A stretch of DNA of 64,000 nt from Liolophura sinensis. Taxonomy: Eukaryota; Mollusca; Polyplacophora; Chitonida; Chitonidae. A program made the position numbers and the translations under genes. How positions within the stretch are numbered: position 1 is the stretch's first letter; every line of letters starts with the position of its first letter. The DNA lies in the NCBI RefSeq assembly GCF_032854445.1, contig NC_088304.1, positions 2,168,001 through 2,232,000 of the forward strand, given 5' to 3'. Below are positions 46,936-57,409 of the stretch, one piece after another. The notes beneath the pieces were generated by a model. That model did not search any database. It saw only the letters and a list, made by a program, of their open reading frames with translations, and had not been told where the DNA came from.

Positions 46936-46984
46936 GAATCGCAAAAATATGTAATACTAGTAATCACATAGTCACACGAGTAAC

Positions 46985-47651
46985 ACACGTGGTTAGTTTT
47001 ATCAAGTGGCGACGTCACCTAATATATCAGCCAGCCATTCACACCCAGTAAACGTGGTTAGCTTTATCAGCTGGCGACGTCACGTAAACTATAAGCCAGC
47101 CCTTAACACTAAGTTAACGTGGTTGGCTTTATCAGCTGCCGCCGTCACCTAATCTATCAGCCTGCCATTGACACCCAGTTAACGTGGTTAGATTTATCAG
47201 CTGGCGACGTCACGTAAACTTCTAGCCAGCCATTCACACCCAATGAACGTGGTTAGTTTTATCAGCTGGCGACGTCACTTAATCTATCAGCCAGCCATTC
47301 ACACCCAGTAAACTTGGTTAGCTTTATCAGCTGGCGACGTCACCTAATCTATAAGCCAGCCATCCATTCACACCCAGTTAACGTGGTTAGCTTTATCAGC
47401 TGGCGACGTCACCTAATCTATCAGCCAACCATTGACACCCAGTTAACATGGTTAGCTTTATCAGCTGGCGACTTCACCTAATCTATCACATATCTATTAA
47501 CACCCAGTTAAAGTGGTTAGCTTTATCGGCTGGCGACGTCACCTAATTTACCAGCCTGCCATTTACACTCCGTCAACGTGGTTAGATTTATCAGCTGGCG
47601 ACGTCACGTAAACTTCTAGCCAGCCATTCACACCCAATGAACGTGGTTAGT
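46985..47651 (+). repeat. 65-bp minisatellite, 10 units, CRE-like site in each
   Basis: Ten copies of a 65-bp unit made of 'cacctaatctatcagccagc', 'cattcacacccagttaacgt', 'ggttagctttatcagctggc' and 'gacgt'. Unit joins create GGCGACGTCAC; eight of ten copies keep GACGTCAC, one base away from a full CRE. Each unit also has a CAGCTG E-box. Most units contain an in-frame stop, so it is non-coding. One unit has a 4-bp insertion (ccat). Confidence 0.93.
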
Positions 47652-48686
47652 ATCTGCATCTCATATATCTGCATCAGTCGGATTCGAACTCTCTCTAATA
47701 TTTCTGTGTACCTGCATCCAGCAGCCAAAGTAAAACAAGTCAAAATGGACAGACGGCTAAATGTTTGAACCCTATCATATCTAGTGTACCATTCCCTTAC
47801 ATAAACATAAACGAAAAGAAGGAATCCATTGTCATCAGATAGCAGTGACCTGGCATTGTATTTTTGATCCATTGCCAATAGTCACTAGCAAGAAGAAGAC
47901 ATCGTTGCAAGACTGATTCAGTGTACCTGTTCTAAACTGCGGTGACTGGTTTCGCGCAGCTCCCATGTTAAGCAGATAAGTGGAGTCTGCCATGTTGTTA
48001 AAGATTTTTAAATTGTATCACATAACGTAAACCATCCAGTGATATTTTGTGTATGGATTTTCCTTGTTCCCCACTCATTTCGCCCATTTCATTGGCTATC
48101 TGATAACAGGGTCACCAAGCTGTTTTAACGGAGAATCAGCTTACGTTTATCAGCGGGGGTAACGAACTGAAGCATGGTGAGGTATTTTCGCTAATAATAT
48201 GAGCGTAACCCAAGAGCGGGAAAATCCATTCCACCCACTGGCCCGTTTTGGAGCGCAACAACTCAACACCAAACTCTATATGCCGAACACTTGGACTTTT
48301 CACCAACACGGACCTCAACGAAATCCGAGGGGGAGCAAACACGTCGACCATTGGTTCGTTTTGGCGCCATGGACCCGTCATTCCATAATCTACAAGCCGA
48401 CTTGGTTCACCCATCTATTCGCCCCACGTAGCACTACCCTACAAGGCGGAGTCAGCTACACGACGACGAAAGCGACCGTGTATACTACTGATGTCGTCTA
48501 GACTCCACCCACAGTGAGAGCGGGGGAATGTAAAAACTTCCCGTCTCTGGCCGTGTTTTAACCCACCACTCGCCATCCATACATTACAGCAAGTCAAAAA
48601 TATGGTTACGCATCTGCTTTCCATCATGTCATTTGTCAGGTACCTGAGGAAGAGCGGTGCTTGTCTCCAGTTTACATGCACAGTCT
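47652..48686. other. No gene recognised
   Basis: Overlapping ~100-codon open frames on both strands at 48,136-48,501 have no recognisable motif; the region there is less AT-rich than its surroundings. Confidence 0.3.
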
Positions 48687-48955
48687 GTAACCCTCAGTAG
48701 ACTAGAAACAATTTATCTGTTATATTTAACAGAACGTCTGTTGTCTGAGTGATGCTAGAATGTATTCTAGAATGCTATTACAGCAGATTGTTCTGTTAAA
48801 TATAACACACATATTCTACTAAGTCAACATAAAGATTCTGTTAGACTAACAGGATGTTGTGTTGAATATGACGGAATATCACAGAATACATTCTAGCATC
48901 ACAAAGACAACAACCTTTCCGTTAAATTTAACAATTTAATCTTTTGAGTGTACAA
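48687..48955. mobile_element. MITE with ~80-bp inverted repeats
   Basis: Left end 'tctgttatatttaacagaac', 'gtctgttgtctgagtgatgc' and 'tagaatgtattct'; right end is the diverged complement ('agaatacattctagcatcac', 'aaagacaacaacctttccgt', 'taaatttaac'). The inner region pairs weakly. Relatives at 7,680-7,830 and 55,014-55,130. A non-autonomous DNA transposon with no coding capacity. Confidence 0.8.
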
Positions 48956-49873
48956 TTAAATTGACCGGCGTCAACCTTAGCCAAAAACAAAATGGCGCTT
49001 TAAAGCATGCGGCTCCAAAATACCCACAGTTGACGAGTAACACCCATTAACTAAACGCTAAAGTGAACCAAATGCTTTGTCTTTTCAAATCTCATTGAGA
49101 AAACAACACACACGGGCGCGCGTGTCCGCACAACACATACAAATACTCGAATGGTTGAATTAAATAAAATATATCTCAGAGATTTACGGTATTTTTGGTG
49201 AGCATGAATAATAATTTATATATGGACTCCATGAAATGACAGATGGTTGTCAACAGTAATTCTATGCTTATTTGCGGCACTCTATACTTCCCACTCCTCA
49301 GTGTTGATGGTTATGTTTATCACCACCGGGTTGAGCGTCACCCATATTTCTATGTCAAGCGGGTTCACTTCAAACTATTTACTGCAAAGGATTAAAAACC
49401 TATAACACGGTCCATTGATACAGCGTGCTTTTGGGCACATTGCAGGTATATTGTAGATACAAAATGACATGACTTACATGGTTTTGTAGATCTTAGAGAC
49501 TCCAAGCTTCATGTTTCTGTACCTGAAGACTTTCGATTCTCACAATGTCTGGCGCTGGTCATAACCTTGGCACGTGTTGTATGATTTATCTTCTGTCGCT
49601 GTCGGTATGGTGACCAGGGCGAGAATCGATAATGTACTGTGTGCGCAGTTGAAGAGAGCATCACATGCGCACGCGCAGGAAATCTTCATGCATCCAATCA
49701 ATACAGGTAAGCATTACGGTAGTGAACAGTACGTGTAGTGGGCACAGTCTATGTTCCTTGCCGTCTGCAATGCCTAAGTTTAGTATAATCTACACTACCA
49801 GGGACCAGTTAGTCGAAAGTATATTCTGACTTAAGCTCTGTGTACACTTTAGTCCAGACTACTGTTTCATTTA
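48956..49873. other. No feature recognised
   Basis: No plausible gene or repeat. Confidence 0.35.
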
Positions 49874-50006
49874 ATCTATAACACCGTCTCATTTCTAGGC
49901 GGAAATCTCATATAAACGAACTTTGCGGTTACTGGATCACTGCTTGTCTTGTTAACCCCAACACCGGGTTTGCTACAACACCACTCTGCCGCAGTCTCAT
50001 AGACTT
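49874..50006 (+). repeat. Inverted repeat, left member (partner 54,597-54,730)
   Basis: 'gtctcatttctaggcggaaa', 'tctcatataaacgaactttg' and 'cactgcttgtcttgttaac' recur in reverse complement at 54,597-54,730, about three quarters identical over ~130 bp. The pair encloses 4.6 kb. Confidence 0.8.
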
Positions 50007-50316
50007 ATCGTTTTAGAAAAGCAAAGAATTTACACTTGCACAGACACATGTGAACGGCTCTTTCAACCAACAGACGGTTTATAGGCTATGTAGAATTGTA
50101 ACCCGGCGGGCAAGTAGGTCTGCCAGAGACTTTTTACAGATGCTCGACCCGTACTACTTTGTTGTTCATTAGAAATCATGATGTCGTTGTTACACTGTTC
50201 AGTACATACTTTTAATTTAAGTGCAGTACCGGTAACATTTCCGTTCAATGTGATTCTGTAATCCTTGCGATATAAACGCAAGTGTCAGAATGTCAACACT
50301 CTCTATAAGTGTTTTA

Positions 50317-50348
50317 ATCGTCTAGATGGCACCATACATCTAGACGAT
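50317..50348. repeat. Perfect 12-bp hairpin
   Basis: ATCGTCTAGATG (50,317-50,328) and its exact complement (50,337-50,348) around an 8-nt loop. It lies about 170 bp before the hairpin-ended element below. Confidence 0.85.
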
Positions 50349-50504
50349 GAAAATAATTTGCTACGACAAATCATTTGAGTTGTTTTTTTCCATTTCATAT
50401 ATTTTCCATACACAAATACAGTCTTGTATTTAAAATACACAGGACTTACACTGATCGTGACCTATACCAAATTAGACTAAACCATTCAAAAGCAAAACAA
50501 GAAA

Positions 50505-51870
50505 AACTAGAATGGATCTGCGAATAGCAGATCCTAGGCCGGGATCCCGGATCGGATCGATGACGTTTTCCCCTTTATGTTCTGTGTTCGAAGGACACAT
50601 GTTCCACATACACGGCTTTTAAAGTTTCCATGCGACCTTACACCGTTTGTCACCGAGGCAGTCGGCCGGTCATTTCCATTCCCTCGAATAGATCGGCGAC
50701 CTTAATGACGCTACGCTATGCCCTGTGAATAACGGTCGTTCCTTGGCAGACTTAGTCCGCTATTTGTAAGAAATAAGGCAAAAACACGACCAGTGTAACA
50801 GCAAGTTTGTACATTCACATCTCAAACCACGACCTGCCATGCACAGACTCACAGCTCCACTAATAGCTCGGCCATCGTTAGAAAGTCAGAACTTGGACCA
50901 GGGCACATGTCCATATCTGTCAATCACCCTGGCCTGTTTAACGTATAGTAAATAGGACGAGGTCTGCGCAAAACAAAGCTAACATATACAGGTCCACGTC
51001 GTTTGCTGTTGTAGTTAGATCTCTTCGCCATCTAATAGAGTGCTGGAGTTAGATGGGAACTGGAATCAATGTCATCCTACAACCGTTTCGGGAGATCACG
51101 AACAGTGTAGCCGAAAGCATCAGGTCAAATACTACAAACCCAGTCCAGTCCCCATCTAACTCCATGTTAAAACAATAGGATTTCCATCTTTTTCTGAACA
51201 AAAAACGGTGTTGTCATTTAAACGCTTGTAGCGAAAAAACTAATGATCGGAGCTCAAATCCATTGACGAGTGCTCGAAAGAGCATGTCTTGGGCTACAAT
51301 TTTGTGTAGGTTGCACATTTCTAGCTGCCATAGTTCTCGAGTTACAGGTCATTGAAGTTACGTAACTTTTTTGAGTTTTTTGCTTATATCTCAAAAAGTT
51401 ACACAGATATGCAAAAAATACAAGCAGATTCGGAATGAACAGCTCAAGATACATCAGAATACGTTCAGAACAATTGAACTTTGAGAACTTTTTGTGACGT
51501 CACAAATTCGACCAATGGCGAACTTCCAGAGTTTTGATCAGAAGTGAACCATTTTTGCAAACTTTAAAGAACTCGTAACTTACTAGCTGCATGTCAAATT
51601 TGAAACCGATCGGTTCAGCGGTTCTTGAGAAGAAGATTTTTAAAAGTTTTACACAAAATCCAATATGGCGGCCGAACCACGTGACATGAAAAAAAAATGG
51701 AGAATTTATCCCTGGAAAATCTCCACCAGAGTTTGTGTGCAAAATTTGAGATCTCTATGTTGAAAGGTGAAAAAGTTTCCTTGCTAACAAAGTCGGTGAA
51801 AAAAAAATAATAATAAGAAAAAACAGAACGATAACAATAGGGATCCCGTTCGGGAGAACGGGATCCCTAA
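50505..51870 (+). mobile_element. Hairpin-bounded non-coding element (1.36 kb)
   Basis: Left end: 'agaaaaactagaat' followed by a perfect 8-bp hairpin GGATCTGC-gaata-GCAGATCC (50,514-50,534) and a 12-bp palindrome CCGGGATCCCGG (50,539-50,550). Right end: A-rich 'aataataataagaaaaaac', 'agaacgataacaa' and then a 13-bp-stem hairpin at 51,838-51,869 (TAGGGATCCCGTT / AACGGGATCCCTA, 6-nt loop). Both ends share GGGATCCCG. The right half holds a perfect 16-bp palindrome TTTGTGACGTCACAAA (51,491-51,506) containing a CRE, then ACCAATGGC. No ORF of note. I recall similar hairpin-ended sequences in other marine invertebrates but cannot name the family. Hairpin ends without long inverted repeats resemble elements moved by HUH nucleases. 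Confidence 0.5.
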
Positions 51871-52942
51871 AAATCATCCATAACCATGAAAATATCGGTC
51901 ATTATGAATCTACAACAGACGCACGTACATGGGCAGGGTATATAACTGGACATAAGTAAAACATAATCAATGTCTCCCATGATAATAGGAGTACATTATG
52001 TGCATATTGGTATACCTTAATAAAGATATACTACACCCGTACGCTGTTAACCACAGTTAATAGGGCCTACCCGTATGTTACATTTTAGACGAACATAGAC
52101 AATCTTGCCTATGTTAGATTAATCTCATATACACATACATGACATGACCTCTAAGCTTGGATAGAACTTAATTTTGGCCACCCATATAAGACGTTCCAAC
52201 GTTAGATTGTTTCAGCAGCTTGATAAATTAGTATGGACCCATGGTCATAAAATTTCTGGCACCTAGTTAGAACGAAGGTCGGAACTTGGAAACCATTTTG
52301 ACGGAATGATCCTCTATGGAGATACATAAACCCTACAGAAAAGTGTCCGGAATGCAGTTTACAGAACAAAACATTAGCACGGAAACGAGGCCAGAATGAC
52401 AGATCGGCTAAGTATATAGACAGGATTACCCAGGAGTCGGCTACAAGGGGCGGGTAAACTGAACCATGTAACATACACGTTCATCACAAAACTACTGCAT
52501 GAGCACCCATCAAGAACACTTACTAAATAAATCGCGTCTCAAACTACTCAGAAATGATAATGTACTATATCAACTGTTTTGACATTATTGGTTCGATATC
52601 AACGAGCTCACTGAAGAAGGACGCGACCCAGATCCCTCGGCTCGGAAGGACTGTTCGAGTTACATGACCACAACGGCAAGACAAGCTGTGTCGGTAACCA
52701 ACTGAAAATGGCCTCCGTGGCCAACGATTCCGGCCTATATCAAGAAGCAGACATGAAATTATTTCTGAATGAGTCTATATATAGATAGAAATGGGTTTTC
52801 ACATTAGTTTCCTTTGTGGATGTTAATTTACAATAATTTCGCCTTGCTGAAAATTGCATACAGCCTGTCGGTCATTGGGTCTTCACACCGGACCTAAGAG
52901 ATCTATCGAGAGAGTTTGCTATAGAGGCATTAACGTATAAAG
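51871..52942. other. No gene recognised
   Basis: Short open frames only. Confidence 0.35.
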
Positions 52943-53253
52943 CTAGTTATCGAGAGAATCGTTAAGTTCATCCTCGGCATCCTGAACAGGTGATCCCATT
53001 TCTTGCTCTTCTCCTGCTGCACCCTGGGTAGACTCCACGCCCTGGTCTGTTGCTGGTTTGCTAGAGTTGCGCAGATGGTGAAGCTCAGACACTATCTGCT
53101 GTTTGTGGCTCTCCACAATTTATTTTAACTGTGGATCAGTCAACCCTTGGCCGTTGACATACACGTCAACGGACACCTCCATGTTTTCTGGATAACTTTG
53201 AGAAGTGTATGAATTACTTCGGAATTGCTTTCTTGGATGTTTTGCCTGCTGAG
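52943..53253 (-). pseudogene. Exon-like frame with one internal stop
   Basis: On the minus strand an acceptor-like ACTGACTCAG is followed by a frame running to a TAG at 52,943-52,945: it encodes QAKHPRKQFRSNSYTSQSYP, then MEVSVDVYVNGQGLTDPQLK, one TAA (codon 21 from the ATG at 53,182), then IVESHKQQIVSELHHLRNSS and an acidic C-terminus ending DELNDSLDN. The composition (Q/S/E-rich, coherent on both sides of the stop) looks like the last exon of a real protein in which a CAA became TAA. I do not recognise the family. The first 18 nt of the exon plus acceptor are duplicated 75 bp upstream (53,311-53,328). Alternatives: the true protein ends at the TAA, or the frame is chance. Confidence 0.4.
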
Positions 53254-54596
53254 TCAGTAGACTTCAGCGAAAGGATTAATATTCGTACATCGCAGCTTAC
53301 TTAACAAGGAGTAGATGTTTTGCCTGCTGAGACATTGATTCTTACAAAAAATTACACAATCATAATAACATAAATCTTAAATGTTTCATATTAACTATAC
53401 AATTGTTTTTGTATGAACATTTTTCTGATGTGAACACGGAGGTCATCTGAAAGCTGATCGCCTCCCTGGATGTCGAACACCAGACCGGGTCACGGAGTTA
53501 ACCTTAATCCTAGCGCAAATGTAAACAAGGCTGAAATTTACGATGAGTTTACGAGTGAACTCTAGTCATGGGATAAGATAAGCTGTTTTGCCCTCCGCCT
53601 TTCAGATCCCTATTATTTACTCATAACATTGTATGGACGTGTTAAACCTCTTTATGGTAGAAGCAGTAAATTGATTATGGCAACAAATAATACCACATAG
53701 TTTTAGCAATTTGTGTCTTAGGTAGTATATCAATCTATTCCTGTTTTCTTACAGAAATGGGAATGTTTGGTATCTGTTTCATCTGATGGAAATAAGATAT
53801 TAGCTCGGCGCATTTAAATGACGTGACATAAGCATGGCCTGCATGAATCGCAGAATTACACAACTAGGATACGTTGAAATGTGTAATATTTTGTGAATAT
53901 GGTGGCAGGGTGTTATAGTAATATGACTTAGCACACGACCTTGAAATATGCATTATTAATTTTATTACCCAAACGTAACACACTTAAAGATATGCCAAAA
54001 TGAGAAACGGTTTGTTCTCAATTTTCTCTAGTGCTGTGGGAATATAGTAATTGTTATAGTACATGTAATATACACGTTATTAATAAATATCTCTAGCAGA
54101 TGTCAATTTCTGTACTGCACAGCGTTTTTGATGAGGTTGACAGAAAAATTTTTTTTGCATTAATGGAAATTATGCACAAACCATGATCTGATCTCTAGAC
54201 CTCCGTTCGACCTTAAACTGATTCGATTTTACACAACTTGCAGTGGATATCGACGTGTTTGGGGATATATTTTTTCAGCGTGTGAATTATAAGTCTAACG
54301 GACATGTGTATGAAGACACGACTGTTGTACTGAAAAATATCATTGCGCACCATTCTATCCATATCAATCTCTCCTGCTAGCGTAAATCGAGGTAATGTAT
54401 TACGAATTCAAAGGATGGATGTTGAGTAGTCTACACCGATAGTAGTTTAATCCGTTTAATATATTCTTTGCGTGGATGCTAATCTCTCGCGCCGTACACC
54501 ACGTATGCGCGGAATTATTACGCTCCGGGCGCTAGACTTGGTGTTATTCGAATAGTCGTCCCGTGCCAGTCCGAGTCATAATTCTTACGGGCCGGG
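53254..54596. other. No gene recognised
   Basis: AT-rich; nothing beyond the short duplication at 53,311-53,328. Confidence 0.35.
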
Positions 54597-54730
54597 TCTG
54601 AGTGAGAGATTGCGAGAAAGGAGGGTTATAGCAAACCGCCTGCCTGTGTTAACAAGACAAGCAGAGATACTGTCACGGCAAAGTTCGCTTACATGAGATT
54701 TCCGCTCAGAAATGAGACGAGGTTTTAATA
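54597..54730 (-). repeat. Inverted repeat, right member (partner 49,874-50,006)
   Basis: Plus-strand 'gttaacaagacaagcagaga', 'aagttcgcttacatgagatt' and 'ccgctcagaaatgagacg' are the complement of the left member. Confidence 0.8.
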
Positions 54731-54930
54731 TGTCTCAGCACAGCACAGTCTATATTCTGGTATATTCTCTCAGTAGTCTACACTGCCTCGATTCAACACA
54801 CTCTATTTTCTCTTGTATAGTCTATACCCTCAGCAGCCTACACTGCCTCACTTCAGCAGTCTATATTCTTAGCAGTCAGCGGTCTACGCTGTCTCAGTTT
54901 AGCACAGTCTGTATTCCGGATGGTCAACGT
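54731..54930 (+). repeat. Irregular CAGTCTATATTCT repeats
   Basis: 'cacagtctatattct', 'cagtagtctacactgcctc' and variants recur about four times at irregular spacing. Not coding. Confidence 0.65.
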
Positions 54931-55013
54931 ATAAACAACGCTTAAAAAGACATGGAACTACCTTTAGTTTCACGGCAGACATGTGAACGCTTCTCAGCTT
55001 CTGCTGCCATACA

Positions 55014-55130
55014 CTCAGAAAATTAATCTGTTAATTTTTACAGAAAGTCAGTTGTCTGAGTGATGCTAGAATGCATTGTTAACGTAATAGTGTGTCCTAC
55101 TCAACATAACATCCTGTTAATCTAATAGAC
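55014..55130. mobile_element. Half of a GATGCTAGAAT-family MITE
   Basis: 'cactcagaaaattaatctgt', 'gtcagttgtctgagtgatgc' and 'tagaatgcatt' match the left half of 48,687-48,955. It ends within 20 bp of the left edge of copy B, so the repeat boundary or an associated deletion may have cut the MITE. Confidence 0.65.
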
Positions 55131-55329
55131 ACGGGTCACGTGAACGAATGGTCAATCGCTGAAGCGATTCACTGAAACATCAGTCTTCTGTATGCACTGA
55201 ATTGATTGGTCTTTGCAGGATAAATTTGTTACATGCTTACTCAGTGATAGGATAAGGGAATATATGGAGTCAGTAACCTTCTCGAGGATTACTGACTCTA
55301 TATATTCTCGTATCCTATATCATTTTGCG

Positions 55330-55575
55330 GGGGCCTCCGTGACTCACTTCAGTTGAAGCCTCTCACCAATGCGGTCGCTTTGAGTTCAAGTCCAGCTCAA
55401 TCTGGCTTTCTCTACGGCCGTACGTGCGAAGTTCAGTCAGCAACATGCGGATGGGCGTGGGTTTCCCCCGGGTCCTGTCCCGTTTCCTCCCACCATAATG
55501 CTGGCCATCCTTGTATAAGTGAAATATTCTTAAGTGCGGCATAAAACACCAATCAAATAAATAAACAAATAAATA
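55330..55575 (+). mobile_element. SINE within copy B
   Basis: Counterpart of 25,123-25,350: 'gggggcctccgtgactcact', 'gagttcaagtccagctcaat', 'tcccccgggtcctgtcccgt' and 'agtgaaatattcttaagtgc', then an AAATA tail. A short extra piece ('tcagttgaagcctctcacc') is present near its head. Confidence 0.92.
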
Positions 55576-56986
55576 TTTTTTGCATAATATTATGGAATAC
55601 GCTTGGAATACGCAATTTTTTCTTCGAACTCTATTTTCATGCTATCTTTCGTGGGCACCGCCATGTTGAATAACTTAATATTCATTACCTAATCTTGATT
55701 ATTATACCATTGGCAGAGACGTGGCCTCAAGGAATCTGAAAATACTTTTTAAATGCCTGATACTCCTCTATCAACAAGTTTATCCCCAAATTTGGGGGGA
55801 AATCATTTGGTTCCCATCAACATGAGCCTCGTCTCGGTACCGCAGGATTACGTAGAAATTCGCGTGATTTCGAATGGTGGGCTCATATAAGCATTGCCTC
55901 TCCAATGACTTATCAATAAAATTGCTTCAGGTTCTCGTTGGAATTTAGATTCGCACATTTCAGACAAGAGAATGCAGACATGTACCAAGTATAATATAAA
56001 CAAGATTGAAAGAGAGGTTTTGTTGCTATTTTTACCTCATTTCCTGCTTCATCGTCTTGAGCTCAAAGACCTTGGCGATGTTCAAGATTTATGTACAAAA
56101 TTTGCTAGTGGTTATGATGTAAAGCGAGTATAGAGAGAGGTGCGTTCGCAGCACGACGAGCAACGGTGTGTAATTAACATGCTGTTCCTGGTTCATAACA
56201 AAAGTAGCCGATTTTTTATTAGGTCTGTAAGAACAAGATAAAAATGTTGTGGTGTTAATTGCATTTTATTTCATGTCACTCAAAATACTGTGTTGTGATC
56301 ACATTTCACATACAATCACTTGAAAACAACGCAAAGCGGTCAGGCCTTGTGGAGGCTTTTTAATCCACCAGCAGAATCCTGGTTTATTCATGAATACAAT
56401 ATAAAAGACCTACAGAGCCCATTGAGACTGTTCAGACAGTCCACTGGATTCCAGACAACACGAGACAGGCGAGAAATGCAAGACAAAGCCTTTTCCAACT
56501 TGAAGAGTACCGATATTGTGCGCGAATTTAGGATTGGGAGCACAGGCTAATTTTTTGGTAGCTTGCAGTTTTAGAGGGAGTGCTGCATAGCCTAATATTT
56601 ACGTATCCAGTCAGTACTTTTATTAAACTACAGTTTCATAAAAAGGATTTTTCATTAAGCATACTAGTTTTGTCGTGCCTGAAATAAAGGAGTTCAGAGT
56701 TTGGCTTTTGGAATGTAAGTAAATTTACGCTGATTGACCGTTCAATAAACGGGGTTTGGTTGAGTGGGTATTGGCTTCTGGCTCTTTTCGACATAAACTG
56801 GTGTGTTATCAAATTAATTTGACCTTTGACTCCTCCCTGACTTGACGCTTGGCATACATGTACGGGAGTTTGATTGTTTCTCTCTGCATGATTTCGTCGT
56901 AATTTTGTACTTTATATACTTTCTTAGTTCTTTGATGGTTTAAACAAACTTTGGAAATTGACATTGCGATTATTGACCTGGAATGT

Positions 56987-57409
56987 TCACACTGGTTGAC
57001 AGCTGATATACAAATGTTTTACACGCATAGATTTAGTATTATAACTGGGTATCTGCTGTCTTGGGTATAACTTTCCGTTGAGGCACACTAGCTGCCTTAC
57101 TTTTAGTTCTTCCATCACTTGGTTCCTTACATAAAAATTTGGCCCTGTGTGAGTAATATGATTTGACGGAGTTTCAAACAACGTTTGATTGTAAAAAAGG
57201 GCATGAGTTATGCCTTTGTCACGTTTTCGTAGACCCAGATCAATTGTGTGACCTACTTTACCCAAGTTAATGAGAGGCAACCTGAAGAAGTAGTCATACA
57301 GCGGAGAGCCGTCAGAAGTCGTGAATTTCTCGACGTAGTTATTTGCACAGCTGGCTCTACACCGCGGGAAAGTAACACTGTTCTCTGTCAAGGACAGGGT
57401 TTGCACCAT
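56987..57409 (-). pseudogene. Conserved minus-strand frame in copy B (unknown)
   Basis: 140-codon frame homologous to the minus-strand frames of copy A. It contains SLTENSVTFPRC, NNYVEKFTTSDGSP, FFRLPLINLGKVGHTIDLG and, in this copy only, an uninterrupted continuation to CQPV. There is no signal peptide or recognised domain. Because copy A differs by a 32-bp indel, only one of the two readings can be ancestral. It may be an exon of a host gene carried in the repeat, or chance. Confidence 0.3.

Noticed and set aside
48136-48501. Overlapping frames of about 100 codons on both strands
   Set aside because: No recognisable domain or splice-site support; strand cannot be decided.
50505-51870. Calling the hairpin-ended element a Helitron
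   Set aside because: The CTAA end fits, but the hairpin directly overlaps it instead of lying about 10 nt upstream, and the left end does not begin with TC. Left unclassified.
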